Source of the DNA: Bacteroidetes bacterium SB0662_bin_6
GTDB lineage: Bacteria; Bacteroidota; Rhodothermia; Rhodothermales; VXPQ01
Assembly: GCA_009839485.1 (NCBI GenBank)
Contig: VXPQ01000014.1
Location: forward strand, 1 to 64,000
Direction of reading: 5' to 3'
Length of the DNA: 64,000 bases
The translations under genes and the position numbers were made by a program. Numbering within the stretch: position 1 is the stretch's first letter; each line of letters starts with the position of its first letter. The notes beneath the pieces were generated by a model. It was not told where the DNA came from. It searched no databases and worked only from the letters and a program-made list of their open reading frames with translations. This document shows, one piece after another, positions 1 through 7,871 of this stretch.

Positions 1-84
1 CAAGGTCCCTGTTCTCGGTTGCGATTTTGCGGTTCGGCGTTGGATGATCTTGTTGCGCGCTCGAGGACCTAATCATTGCTTAAG

Positions 85-122
85 CAGCCTCTGAACTTTG
101 TCGATTTAATCAGAGGTTCCCT
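85..122 (-). repeat. Dispersed repeat copy (GGATACTCTGAT family, diverged)
   Basis: Read on the minus strand, this 38-base segment matches 32 of 38 positions with the right half of the element at 22745-22782. It carries its own 7-bp inverted repeat (CCTCTGA and TCAGAGG), so it can fold into a hairpin. The GGATAC core has decayed to GGAACC. No protein function is implied. Confidence 0.6.
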
Positions 123-138
123 CAGTATTTATCCGATA

Positions 139-190
139 GTCCGCCCAAAAAGGAGGGCGGACACCGGGGTTTCCTTTGTTTAATTTCCCC
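139..190 (+). terminator. Rho-independent terminator-like hairpin
   Basis: GTCCGCCC (139-146) and GGGCGGAC (155-162) form a perfect 8-bp GC-rich stem with an 8-base loop. A T-rich tract follows from about 170. The arrangement fits a terminator for a plus-strand gene lying upstream of the window. The gap of several bases between stem and T-tract makes it imperfect. Confidence 0.45.
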
Positions 191-268
191 AAAATCTGTC
201 CAATCAACGCGAACCACCTCCCCCGTTCCGGACGAATTCGTTCAGCATATTTGTCCGGATAGTCCTGT

Positions 269-330
269 CAATGCGAATTATTAGGAGTATTTGAAATATC
301 AATGCGAATTTTTGGGAGAATCTGAAATGC
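269..330. repeat. Two-copy 31-bp tandem repeat
   Basis: Copies at 269-299 and 300-330 share the opening CAATGCGAATT and a later GAAAT, with about 25 of 31 positions identical. A related stretch (TAGGAGTATTTGA) occurs near 2743-2755, upstream of the AraC-type gene. Function is unknown; a binding-site array or simple duplication are both possible. Confidence 0.5.
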
Positions 331-450
331 ACGGGGCTGTGTGAGACCATTATAATAGATCCACAGAAGCCATAGCAGACCCTTGGTCGTGTGCTTCTCG
401 TTCAGTGCCTGGTTTTGGCTGGGTGTCGTGTTTATCTAACTGGTAATGCC

Positions 451-843
451 ATGAAAAACCAAATCGCCTTTTTGTTTGTCGCTCTCTTTATGCTTTTTGC
501 AGGTCCACATGTAGTTTAATATCAAGTGGCTAATGCTGCTGATGAAGTTGTGCCGCGAGAGAAGCAAACTTCGGATATAAATCTTGTATATGAAGATTGT
601 AGTGAAGGTTCAACATCTAATGCAAATTGCAATAATGGTGGAAGCGGTTTGGGTAACGGTCCGAGTGGTGGTAATAACGATGGTGCTTGCTGTGGCAACA
701 ATAAATTAAGAGTTAATAATGCATGTTGGTCTTGTTGGGAAGTTGGATTTCTTCCGGGTCTTGCTGTGGCTGCTTCTGGAAATTTTTTTGGTGGAATTGC
801 TGTTGGAGTCGGATTGTGGCTGGCGTGCAAAAGAGCTTGTTAA
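451..843 (+). pseudogene. Cys/Gly-rich secreted peptide gene with in-frame TAA in its signal peptide
   Basis: From ATG 451 the frame reads a classic signal peptide (MKN, then a hydrophobic run). It hits TAA at 517-519 and continues in the same frame through YQVANA|ADE, a plausible AxA signal peptidase site, to TGT-TAA at 841-843. The mature part is about 105 residues, with eight cysteines (single, single, CC, CxxxC-like, CKRAC), a Gly/Asn/Ser-rich centre and a hydrophobic glycine-rich tail ending CKRAC. That composition resembles small secreted antimicrobial-type peptides, but I recognise no family. Either the stop is a recent nonsense mutation, or a GTG at 526 starts an unexported product. 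Base composition is AT-rich, like the gene after it. Confidence 0.5.
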
Positions 844-910
844 TTACACAACTTATCTGATTCCTTGCTAACCTGTAATGGATTCTCCGTTACATAAACC
901 CCTTAAAACC

Positions 911-1498
911 ATGACAAAATACCCTTTTTTCTTTGTCTTTATCGTTTCCTTGTTGAGTGTGAATATGGTTCATGCCCAACATCGCAGTGGTCTTGGTGGT
1001 TCATATTCCGTTTCTGTCGGTTATGTGAATATGTATTCTGCCTCCGCAGACAACTACCTTCCTACTCATGTTTCTAATGTGTTTTGGAGGGGGATGTATG
1101 TTCGTTATAGCTTTGAATACGATAAAATACTAAGCCCCTTCATGTTTGTTTCTTATAATCGTAAGTATGATGATTCCATTATTCCTGTTACTCCTCAATT
1201 GTGGAATGTAATGGGGGGTGTTAAAATTAGAAACTTCCATGGTAAAAAGTGGCCTTTTTATAGTATGATTTCCGGAGGAATTGAGAATGCCAAGCTAAGG
1301 ATCAGAGAAGATACTTTCTTGTTGAAAACGACAGATAAAAACGCCGTCATTAATATAGAACTTGGTCTTGAATACCCCGTTGATTCCTTTGTTTCCGGAG
1401 ATGTCGCCTTTGGGTTTAGAAAACCGTTTACTTCTGTCTATAAAGGGTTTTCTACGCATTGGCGTTTAGGTGTTTCGTTTGATTTTTCTAAACGTTGA
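911..1498 (+). CDS. Small outer-membrane beta-barrel-like protein
   Basis: The preferred start is ATG 911 (MTKYPFFF); an earlier in-frame ATG at 878 adds 11 residues that weaken the signal peptide. The product is about 195 residues. It has a signal peptide ending near VHAQ and then alternating aromatic/polar strands (SYSVSVGYVNM, MYVRYSFEY, PFMFVSYN, WRLGVSFDF) typical of eight-stranded barrels. It ends with Phe-rich SFDFSKR rather than a clean terminal Phe. It lies 67 bases after the Cys-rich peptide gene and shares its AT-rich composition, so the two may have arrived together. The family is unrecognised, and the barrel call is from strand pattern only. Confidence 0.6.
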   Translation: MTKYPFFFVFIVSLLSVNMVHAQHRSGLGGSYSVSVGYVNMYSASADNYLPTHVSNVFWRGMYVRYSFEYDKILSPFMFVSYNRKYDDSIIPVTPQLWNVMGGVKIRNFHGKKWPFYSMISGGIENAKLRIREDTFLLKTTDKNAVINIELGLEYPVDSFVSGDVAFGFRKPFTSVYKGFSTHWRLGVSFDFSKR

Positions 1499-1595
1499 CC
1501 TTCTTTCCTGCTCTCCTGTTCCCTTGAGGGAACCTTCGCAGTGGGGAACCTACCCCAGAAATCCCTTCGGTTGGGAACTGGATCCGTATAACAGG

Positions 1596-1635
1596 GCCTG
1601 TCAAGAGACAGCCGGGAAGCCGCCTCTTGACAGGC
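1596..1635. terminator. Perfect 12-bp inverted repeat, possible bidirectional terminator
   Basis: GCCTGTCAAGAG (1596-1607) and CTCTTGACAGGC (1624-1635) are perfect inverted repeats separated by 16 bases. They sit between convergent genes ending at 1498 (plus) and 1701 (minus). No strong T-tract follows on either strand, so a processed or structured RNA, or a remnant of a mobile-element end, are alternatives. Further small stems (GGGG...CCCC at about 1542-1555) lie just upstream. Confidence 0.45.
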
Positions 1636-1700
1636 TTCGGGGCTATATTGGAAACTCAGTGCTTCGCTCCAACTGGATTTCCGTTGGCCGTGAAGAGACT

Positions 1701-2069
1701 CTATTCCTGTGCCTTAACTGACTTCCTGTTTATACGGCACTCAAGATAATCCGCCGCAACGAAGCCTGCGCCCACATACACACCGTATATACCCACATCG
1801 AAAACAAGGCCAGAGATCATGCCGTACTGCATAAGTTGCAGGCGGTCGAATTTTTTATCTCGGCCTTGCCAGCACTGGACCGGCTCTTCCTCCGAGACAT
1901 TCCCCTCGTGAAGCCTTATCGACATCACAAGCGGCTCGATTGGAATAACATCCACGCCAAGAACCTCTACCGCCTGGACTGGACGCTGTACCTCCTCGGT
2001 CTCATCATCGGCTTGCGCTGGTGCGACAAGCACAGTGGCGGCGATCAATAAGGCAAGTAGATTTTTCAT
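1701..2069 (-). CDS. Secreted hypothetical protein
   Basis: The product is 122 residues. It has an N-terminal signal peptide (MKNLLALLIAATVLVAPAQA, with cleavage expected after AQA) followed by an acidic stretch (DDETEEVQ). The rest has two cysteines (CW and EC) that could form a disulfide in the periplasm, and a hydrophobic segment near residues 80-108 (GMISGLVFDVGIYGVYVGAG). I do not recognise a family. It is convergent with the upstream barrel-like gene and codirectional with the AraC-type gene, 119 bases away. Confidence 0.6.
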   Translation of the reverse strand: MKNLLALLIAATVLVAPAQADDETEEVQRPVQAVEVLGVDVIPIEPLVMSIRLHEGNVSEEEPVQCWQGRDKKFDRLQLMQYGMISGLVFDVGIYGVYVGAGFVAADYLECRINRKSVKAQE

Positions 2070-2188
2070 GGTTCAGCAGTTTGGTTAAACGCAAAGCAGG
2101 TGTTCATAACATACAAATCCGATCCGGAAGTTGCCAACAGCACTTGCCCTTCAGGGCATTATGGACGGGGTCACGCCACCCGATTTCC

Positions 2189-2671
2189 TCAATCCTTCCC
2201 GTTCACCTTCGCCGCTTCCGACGGTTTGCATCCGAGGTGTTTACGGAAAGCCCGCCAGAAAGTCGTATAGGAATTGAATCCGAGCGCATGTCCCAGGTCC
2301 GTCATATTACAGGCGCCGTGTTCAAGTATGCGCCGTGCCACTTGCATACGCGCCCATGTTATGTATTCTCCGGGCGTTCTTCGCGCATTGCCGTTCAGCG
2401 TAACTTCGTCCGCGAATCGGTCGTGGAAGCAGTGGGTCTTAATGTTGTTTTTTTCGATTACATCCTTTACGGACAAGGTATCCGAAAGAAGGTTTTCATG
2501 GATATAATCGAGCGCGAGTCGGATATCCAACTTTTCCGCATGCGCCGCATCCGTTTTGAGGAAATTTTCATAAGCCTTCTCAATGATTTTATTGTCAGAT
2601 TTGTGTGAATTCCGGGAGGGAGGGGGTAAATAAGACGGTTTAAGCATTTCGACCGCATATCGTTTGTACAT
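2189..2671 (-). CDS. AraC-family DNA-binding protein lacking a sensor domain
   Basis: The product is 160 residues. Residues about 65-157 form an AraC/XylS double helix-turn-helix. The second HTH is clearest: MTDLGHALGFNSYTTFWRAF, then the usual conserved Pro-Ser (KPSEAA). The N-terminal 60 residues are charged and do not resemble a cupin or other ligand-binding domain, so the signal input is unknown. It is divergent from the PSCyt1/DUF1553 gene at 2962 across a 290-base spacer, a typical position for a local regulator. The start could also be the internal Met at residue 9. The DNA-binding fold call is firm; the target is inferred from position. Confidence 0.82.
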   Translation of the reverse strand: MYKRYAVEMLKPSYLPPPSRNSHKSDNKIIEKAYENFLKTDAAHAEKLDIRLALDYIHENLLSDTLSVKDVIEKNNIKTHCFHDRFADEVTLNGNARRTPGEYITWARMQVARRILEHGACNMTDLGHALGFNSYTTFWRAFRKHLGCKPSEAAKVNGKD

Positions 2672-2961
2672 CCGATTTTTGCTTGTTTTCCACGCACAAT
2701 ATCAAGGAATATTTCGCAATAAATCCATTGCCATTACATTTTTAGGAGTATTTGACAACTTCGCTGCACGTTTGATATTTTCTCGAAAGGCGTGCATATT
2801 ACAGAGATATCCACGTCGCCCGCGTCACCCGTTTTCCAACCGATTCCGTGTTCGAGTTATCGGCCGTTGCTTCAGGCCCTTTCTTCCTCTGTACGATTAC
2901 CCGGCCCCGGCATGGCAAGCCTGCGCCTTCTTCCGGTCGATGCACCCGAGGCGTAGCGCCT

Positions 2962-5310
2962 GTGCGCCGTTCGGGGGCAGTGTTTTCGATCCTGTGCGCT
3001 GTGCTGTTTTCCGCGTGCAGTTCCTCGACGGACCTCCCGGAGGAGGTTACCTTCAACCGCGATATCCGCCCCATCCTCTCCGACAAATGTTTCGTGTGCC
3101 ACGGGTTCGACCCCGGCACGCGCGAGGGCAACTTGCGGCTCGACTTGCGCGAGACGGCGATCGCCCGCCGGGAAGATTATGACCGGCCCGCCATCGTACC
3201 CGGCGATCCCGGCGGCAGCGAACTGGTCAAGCGCATCCATGCGTCGAACCCCGACAAGATCATGCCGCCGCGCGACACCCGCGCTCCGCTGACCGAGCGC
3301 GAAAAGGCCTTGCTCGAACGATGGATCGCGCAGGGGGCGGAATGGGAGCCGCACTGGTTATATATCACGCCTACCCGACCGGAACCGCCCATCGAACCGG
3401 AGGGGGAAGGCATTCGCAATCCCATTGACGCCTTTGTAGTCGCCCGCCTCCGGCAGGAGCATCTGGAACCCTCGCCGCAGGCCGACCCTGTTACGCTCGC
3501 CCGCCGCCTTTCCTTCGATCTTACGGGTTTGCCCCCGGCCCCCGACATGGTGGCGGCGTATCTCGAAAACCCCGATGATGCGGGGTACGAGCGCCTCGTC
3601 GACGACCTGCTGGCCTCTACGCATTACGGCGAACGCATGGCCGTGATGTGGCTCGATCTGATCCGGTATGCGGATACGGACGGGTACCACTCGGACCTGC
3701 ACCGTAACGTGTCCCCGTTCCGCGACTATGTGATCCATGCCTTCAACACGAACAAGCCGTTCGACCGGTTTACCCGGGAACAACTGGCGGGTGACCTGCT
3801 GCCGCACGCTACGACCGAGCAGCTCGTTGCCGCGGGCTACAATCGGCTTGGACAGGCTACGAAGGAAGGGGGTGCGCAGCCCAAGGAGTATCTGGCGAAA
3901 TACGCCGGCGACCGCGTGCGTACGGTATCCACCGTATGGATGGGTTCCACGGTCGGTTGCGCCGAATGCCACGATCACAAATTCGATCCGTTTACGCAGC
4001 AGGAATTCTACCGGATGGCGGCGTTTTTCGCCGATGTGAAGGAGGAGGGCGTATTCCCTAACGAGAACCTGCTGCCGCCGGAAATGCCGCTCCCGGACCG
4101 GGACGAGACGCAGGAAATCCGGGAACTGGACAGGCGTATCGAGGAGGGTCGTCGCCAGGGGGTTCCGGTCGAGGCCGTGCTGAAACAGCGCGAGGAATTG
4201 CTGGCGAACATTCCGCATGTGCTTGAAACCGTCTCCATAGAGCCGCGGATGGTGCGTCTGTTGCAGCGGGGCAACTGGCAGGACAAACGCGGTACGGTGG
4301 CGGAACCCGGCGTGCCCGCTATCCTGCCGGCTCTTGCGGTGGAGGGACGACGCGCCAATCGTCTCGATCTGGCGGACTGGCTGGTCGCTCCCGAAAACCC
4401 GACCACGGCCCGCGTGTTCGTGAATCATCTATGGGCGCGTTTCTTCGGGAACGGCATTGCCCGGGTGCTCGACGACCTCGGCTCGCAGGGGGACTGGCCC
4501 ACACATCCGGATCTGCTGGACTGGCTGGCTGTCGAGTTCACGGATAGCGGATGGGACGTCAAGCATATCGTGAAGCGTATCGTGATGTCGGCGACGTACC
4601 GGCAGGATTCCCGAAGCAATGAACTGCTCGATACGGTCGACCCCGAAAACTTCCTCCTGGCCCGCCAGACCAGGCTGCGGTTCGACGCGGAGACGATCCG
4701 CGACAATGCGCTGGCCGTGAGCGGGTTGCTGGACCGGCGTCTGGGCGGCGAGAGCGTCAAACCCTATCAGCCGGAAGGGTACTGGAAAGATATCCGCACG
4801 TTCGGCACCGAGGGTCCGGCTTCCACATGGGAGGCGTCGGACGGAAGCAATCAGTACCGCCGCGGCCTCTATACGTACTGGAAGCGCTCGTTTCTGCATC
4901 CTTCGATGATGGCGTTCGATGCGTCGGACCGCCAGGAATGCACGGCGGAGCGCGCCCGTTCGAACACCCCGTTGCAGGCGCTCGTGCTGCTGAACGACCC
5001 GTCCTACGTGGAGGCGGCCCGCGTTTTCGCCGACCGCATCGTAGACGCCGCCGGTCCTGCGGTGGACGAGCGGTTGCAATGGGCTTTCCGGCAGGCGCTT
5101 TCCCGCGACCCGACACCGGAGGAAGTCTCCGCACTGAAAGAACTCGTCCGGCAGGAGGAAACATGGTATGCCGACCGCCCGGACGAGGCGGCGCAACTGC
5201 TGGCGGTAGGACAGGCACCCTCCAGCGAGGGAGACTTCGTGCAGCGCGCGGCATGGACCAGCGTGGCCCGCGCCGTCTTCAACACCCATGAATTCATCAC
5301 GAGATACTGA
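2962..5310 (+). CDS. PSCyt1-DUF1549-DUF1553 surface cytochrome (lipoprotein)
   Basis: I choose GTG 2962 because it gives a lipoprotein signal (CAVLFSAC); the longer frame from 2848 has no sensible leader. The 782-residue product has a planctomycete cytochrome c domain with haem motif CFVCH near residue 43. DUF1549 follows (PIDAFVVARL, LSFDLTGLPP), with a second CxxCH (CAECH) near residue 333, and then DUF1553 (NHLWARFFG, SATYRQDS) in the C-terminal half. Such proteins are exported redox proteins of unproved substrate, nearly always paired with DUF1501, as here 8 bases downstream. It is the first gene of a five-gene run. A second, diverged homologue lies at 45331-47943. Confidence 0.9.
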   Translation: MRRSGAVFSILCAVLFSACSSSTDLPEEVTFNRDIRPILSDKCFVCHGFDPGTREGNLRLDLRETAIARREDYDRPAIVPGDPGGSELVKRIHASNPDKIMPPRDTRAPLTEREKALLERWIAQGAEWEPHWLYITPTRPEPPIEPEGEGIRNPIDAFVVARLRQEHLEPSPQADPVTLARRLSFDLTGLPPAPDMVAAYLENPDDAGYERLVDDLLASTHYGERMAVMWLDLIRYADTDGYHSDLHRNVSPFRDYVIHAFNTNKPFDRFTREQLAGDLLPHATTEQLVAAGYNRLGQATKEGGAQPKEYLAKYAGDRVRTVSTVWMGSTVGCAECHDHKFDPFTQQEFYRMAAFFADVKEEGVFPNENLLPPEMPLPDRDETQEIRELDRRIEEGRRQGVPVEAVLKQREELLANIPHVLETVSIEPRMVRLLQRGNWQDKRGTVAEPGVPAILPALAVEGRRANRLDLADWLVAPENPTTARVFVNHLWARFFGNGIARVLDDLGSQGDWPTHPDLLDWLAVEFTDSGWDVKHIVKRIVMSATYRQDSRSNELLDTVDPENFLLARQTRLRFDAETIRDNALAVSGLLDRRLGGESVKPYQPEGYWKDIRTFGTEGPASTWEASDGSNQYRRGLYTYWKRSFLHPSMMAFDASDRQECTAERARSNTPLQALVLLNDPSYVEAARVFADRIVDAAGPAVDERLQWAFRQALSRDPTPEEVSALKELVRQEETWYADRPDEAAQLLAVGQAPSSEGDFVQRAAWTSVARAVFNTHEFITRY

Positions 5311-5318
5311 ATGGCGGC

Positions 5319-6770
5319 ATGGATTTCCTGAGACGACTGAAAGAGCGGGAAACGCGCCGGGAATTTCTGGTGCGTTCGGCGCAGGGCATGGGTACGATGG
5401 CGCTTGCTTCCCTCCTGAATGGCGTGGGGTTCGCTTCCTTGCGTGCGCAATCCCTGGGCCCCAAAACCACCGTAGACCGCTGGCCCGGCATCATCAGCCC
5501 CCCGCATGTGGCGCCGCGCGCCAAGCGCATCATCTACCTGTATATGGCGGGTGGGCCGTCCCACCTGGAAACCCTCGATTACAAGCCCACCCTTGCCGCC
5601 ATGCACGGCAAGCCCATGCCGGCTTCGATCACGGCAGGCCAGCAACTGGCGCAGCTTCAGGGCCAGCAACTGAACTGCCTGGGGCCGCAGGCGGCATTCC
5701 GGCGATTCGGCGAGTCCGGGCAGATGATGTCCGAGTATCTTCCGCATATCGGCCAGATCGCCGATGACATTTGCATCGTTCGTTCGATGCAGACCGAGCA
5801 GATCAATCACGATCCGGCCCATACGTTCATGAACACCGGGTCGATGATTTCCGGGCGTCCGTCCATGGGTTCCTGGATGCTCTACGGGCTCGGCAGCGAG
5901 TCCGAAAACCTGCCCGGTTTCATTGTGATGACCTCCGAGGGCGGCGGGCAAGGCCAGCCCATCGCCGCCAGACAGTGGCACAGCGGGTTTCTTCCCGGAC
6001 GTTTCCAGGGCGTGCAGTTCCAGTCCACGGGCGACCCGGTGAATTATGTCGAATTGCCGGATGGCGTGGATATTTCCCGCCAGCGCGAACTGGTCAATAC
6101 GATCCGTTCGCTGAACGAGGCGAAGCATGCCTCTGTGGAGGATCCGGCTATCCAGACACGCATTGCCCAGTACGAGATGGCCTTCCGGATGCAGGCCAGC
6201 GTACCCGATCTCGTCGATTTCTCCGACGAGCCGCAGGCCATCAAGGACCTGTACGGGACCGAAGGCGCCGACGGCACGTTTGCCGCGAATTGCCTGCTGG
6301 CCCGGAGGCTGGCCGAGCGCGGTGTGCGATTCATCCAGTTGTATCATCGCGGCTGGGATCATCACGGCAGTATCAAGGAAGCATTGCCTGCGGCAGCGAA
6401 GCATGTGGATCGCGCCTCGGCAGCGCTCATCATCGACCTGAAGCAGCGTGGTATGCTCGAGGATACGCTCGTCATCTGGGGCGGCGAATTCGGGCGCACC
6501 CCCATGGCCCAGGGATCAGGCCGCGACCACCACATCAAGGGCTTCTCGTTGTGGATGGCCGGCGGCGGCGTGCGCGGTGGCATGTCCTACGGCAAGACCG
6601 ACGATTTCGGGTTCGATGTCGTGGAGAATCCTGTCCATGTGCACGATCTGCATGCGACGATTCTGCACATCATGGGTATTGACCACGAGAAGTTGACGTA
6701 CCGCTATCAGGGGCGCGACTTCCGGCTGACGGATGTGCATGGCCACGTCGTTCACGATATTCTGACTTGA
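5319..6770 (+). CDS. DUF1501 family protein with Tat signal
   Basis: The product is 483 residues. The N-terminus carries a twin-arginine signal (TRREFLVRSAQGMG and a hydrophobic stretch), so it is folded before export. The body matches DUF1501, a family distantly related to sulfatases and alkaline phosphatases: IIYLYMAGGPSHLE near the start of the mature part, FGRTP at about residue 390 and HDLHATILH near the end. Its gene starts 8 bases after the DUF1553 cytochrome gene, and this pairing recurs at 43843-47943. The enzymatic activity of the family is not established. A hydrolytic role alongside the cytochrome is inference. Confidence 0.9.
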   Translation: MDFLRRLKERETRREFLVRSAQGMGTMALASLLNGVGFASLRAQSLGPKTTVDRWPGIISPPHVAPRAKRIIYLYMAGGPSHLETLDYKPTLAAMHGKPMPASITAGQQLAQLQGQQLNCLGPQAAFRRFGESGQMMSEYLPHIGQIADDICIVRSMQTEQINHDPAHTFMNTGSMISGRPSMGSWMLYGLGSESENLPGFIVMTSEGGGQGQPIAARQWHSGFLPGRFQGVQFQSTGDPVNYVELPDGVDISRQRELVNTIRSLNEAKHASVEDPAIQTRIAQYEMAFRMQASVPDLVDFSDEPQAIKDLYGTEGADGTFAANCLLARRLAERGVRFIQLYHRGWDHHGSIKEALPAAAKHVDRASAALIIDLKQRGMLEDTLVIWGGEFGRTPMAQGSGRDHHIKGFSLWMAGGGVRGGMSYGKTDDFGFDVVENPVHVHDLHATILHIMGIDHEKLTYRYQGRDFRLTDVHGHVVHDILT

Positions 6771-6772
6771 GT

Positions 6773-7858
6773 ATGTCCATTTCTTCAAGAAGACATTTTC
6801 TGAAAGCCACAGCATCGGCGGTCGGTGCGGTTTCATTGGGTGGGGTGGTTCCTGCCGCGGCTTCGTTCCGGGCGGCTCCGCAGATCATGACGCGGCCGCC
6901 TCTTTCGGACGATATCCTCGGACACGGGGATTTCCGGTACCGGGTCGAGACGGACTGGAGTGACCTGGATCCCGCGAACACGCCGGTGAAGAATTGCCAC
7001 GAGATGGTCATGTCCCGCGACGGACGGCTTTTCATGGTAACCGACGAGGTGCGTAACAACGTGATCGTTTTCGACAAGTCCGGGGGCCTGCTCGATACGT
7101 GGGGCACGGGATATCCCGGGGGGCACGGCCTTACGCTGTGGGACGCCGGCGGGGAAGAGTTTCTGTTCCTCTGCGATTTCGACCGGGGCATTGTCGACAA
7201 GACCACGCTGGACGGCCGCGTGTTGCTCACCATCGGACACCCGTCGAGCGTGGACGCCTACGATGCGGAGGCGCCGTTCAAACCCACCGAAACCGCGGTC
7301 GGACCGAACGGGGATATTTACGTGGCCGACGGGTATGGCTCCCAGTACATTTTGCAGTATTCGCCGACAGGAGAGTTCATCCGCAAATTCGGCGGCGCAG
7401 GTGATGGAGACGACCAGTTCGCCACAGTCCACGGTGTGGCGGTCGATGCGCGTTCCGGTACGCCGACGCTTCTGTGCACGTCCCGGGCCCACAACAGCTT
7501 CAAGCGCTTTACGCTCGACGGTGAATACCTTGAAACCATTTTTCTGCCGGGCGCCTATGTGTGCCGTGCCGTGCCGGACGGGGATAACGTGTATGCGGGC
7601 GTATGCTGGTCGCGGCTCCGGTACCTGAACCAGACGCCGGATTCGGGTTTCGTAACGATCCTGGATCGCAACAACCGCGTGGTGTCCAATCCCGGCGGTA
7701 CCGCACCGGTCTACGAAGACGGGGTTTTGCAATTGATGGTGCAGGCGGAACCTGTGTTCAGGCATTGCCACGATGTCTGCGTGGACGACGACAAGAATCT
7801 GTACGTATGTCAGTGGAACGCCTCCGGGACGTACCCTGTCAAGCTTCATCGCGTTTGA
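6773..7858 (+). CDS. Tat-exported NHL-type beta-propeller protein
   Basis: ATG 6773 lies 2 bases after the previous stop and gives MSISSRRHFLKATAS, a Tat signal (the TTG at 6767 overlaps the upstream gene). The 361-residue product contains repeated NHL/SMP-30-like blades: GPNGDIYVADGYG, GVAVDARSG, DGNVYAG-like and DDDKNLYVCQ. The closest named relatives I can suggest are peptidyl-amidating lyase-like six-bladed propellers, but no catalytic residues can be assigned by eye. Its tight spacing makes it part of the PSD1/DUF1501 operon, and it probably works in the periplasm. Confidence 0.8.
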   Translation: MSISSRRHFLKATASAVGAVSLGGVVPAAASFRAAPQIMTRPPLSDDILGHGDFRYRVETDWSDLDPANTPVKNCHEMVMSRDGRLFMVTDEVRNNVIVFDKSGGLLDTWGTGYPGGHGLTLWDAGGEEFLFLCDFDRGIVDKTTLDGRVLLTIGHPSSVDAYDAEAPFKPTETAVGPNGDIYVADGYGSQYILQYSPTGEFIRKFGGAGDGDDQFATVHGVAVDARSGTPTLLCTSRAHNSFKRFTLDGEYLETIFLPGAYVCRAVPDGDNVYAGVCWSRLRYLNQTPDSGFVTILDRNNRVVSNPGGTAPVYEDGVLQLMVQAEPVFRHCHDVCVDDDKNLYVCQWNASGTYPVKLHRV

Positions 7859-7871
7859 GTATCCGTTTATT

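Larger units (their letters stand above)
1..450. other. Gene-free AT-rich leader region with repeats
   Basis: I see no convincing coding region in the first 450 bases. The stretch holds one copy of the dispersed TCAGAGG-type repeat (85-122), a terminator-like hairpin (139-162) and a two-copy 31-bp tandem repeat (269-330). It is AT-richer than the core genes further on, like the small genes that follow, which suggests accessory DNA. Confidence 0.5.

Noticed and set aside
1500-1721. Open frame reading through the hairpin region at 1596-1635
   Set aside because: The translated sequence overlaps the 3' end of the barrel-like gene, lacks a ribosome-binding site and reads through a perfect inverted repeat.
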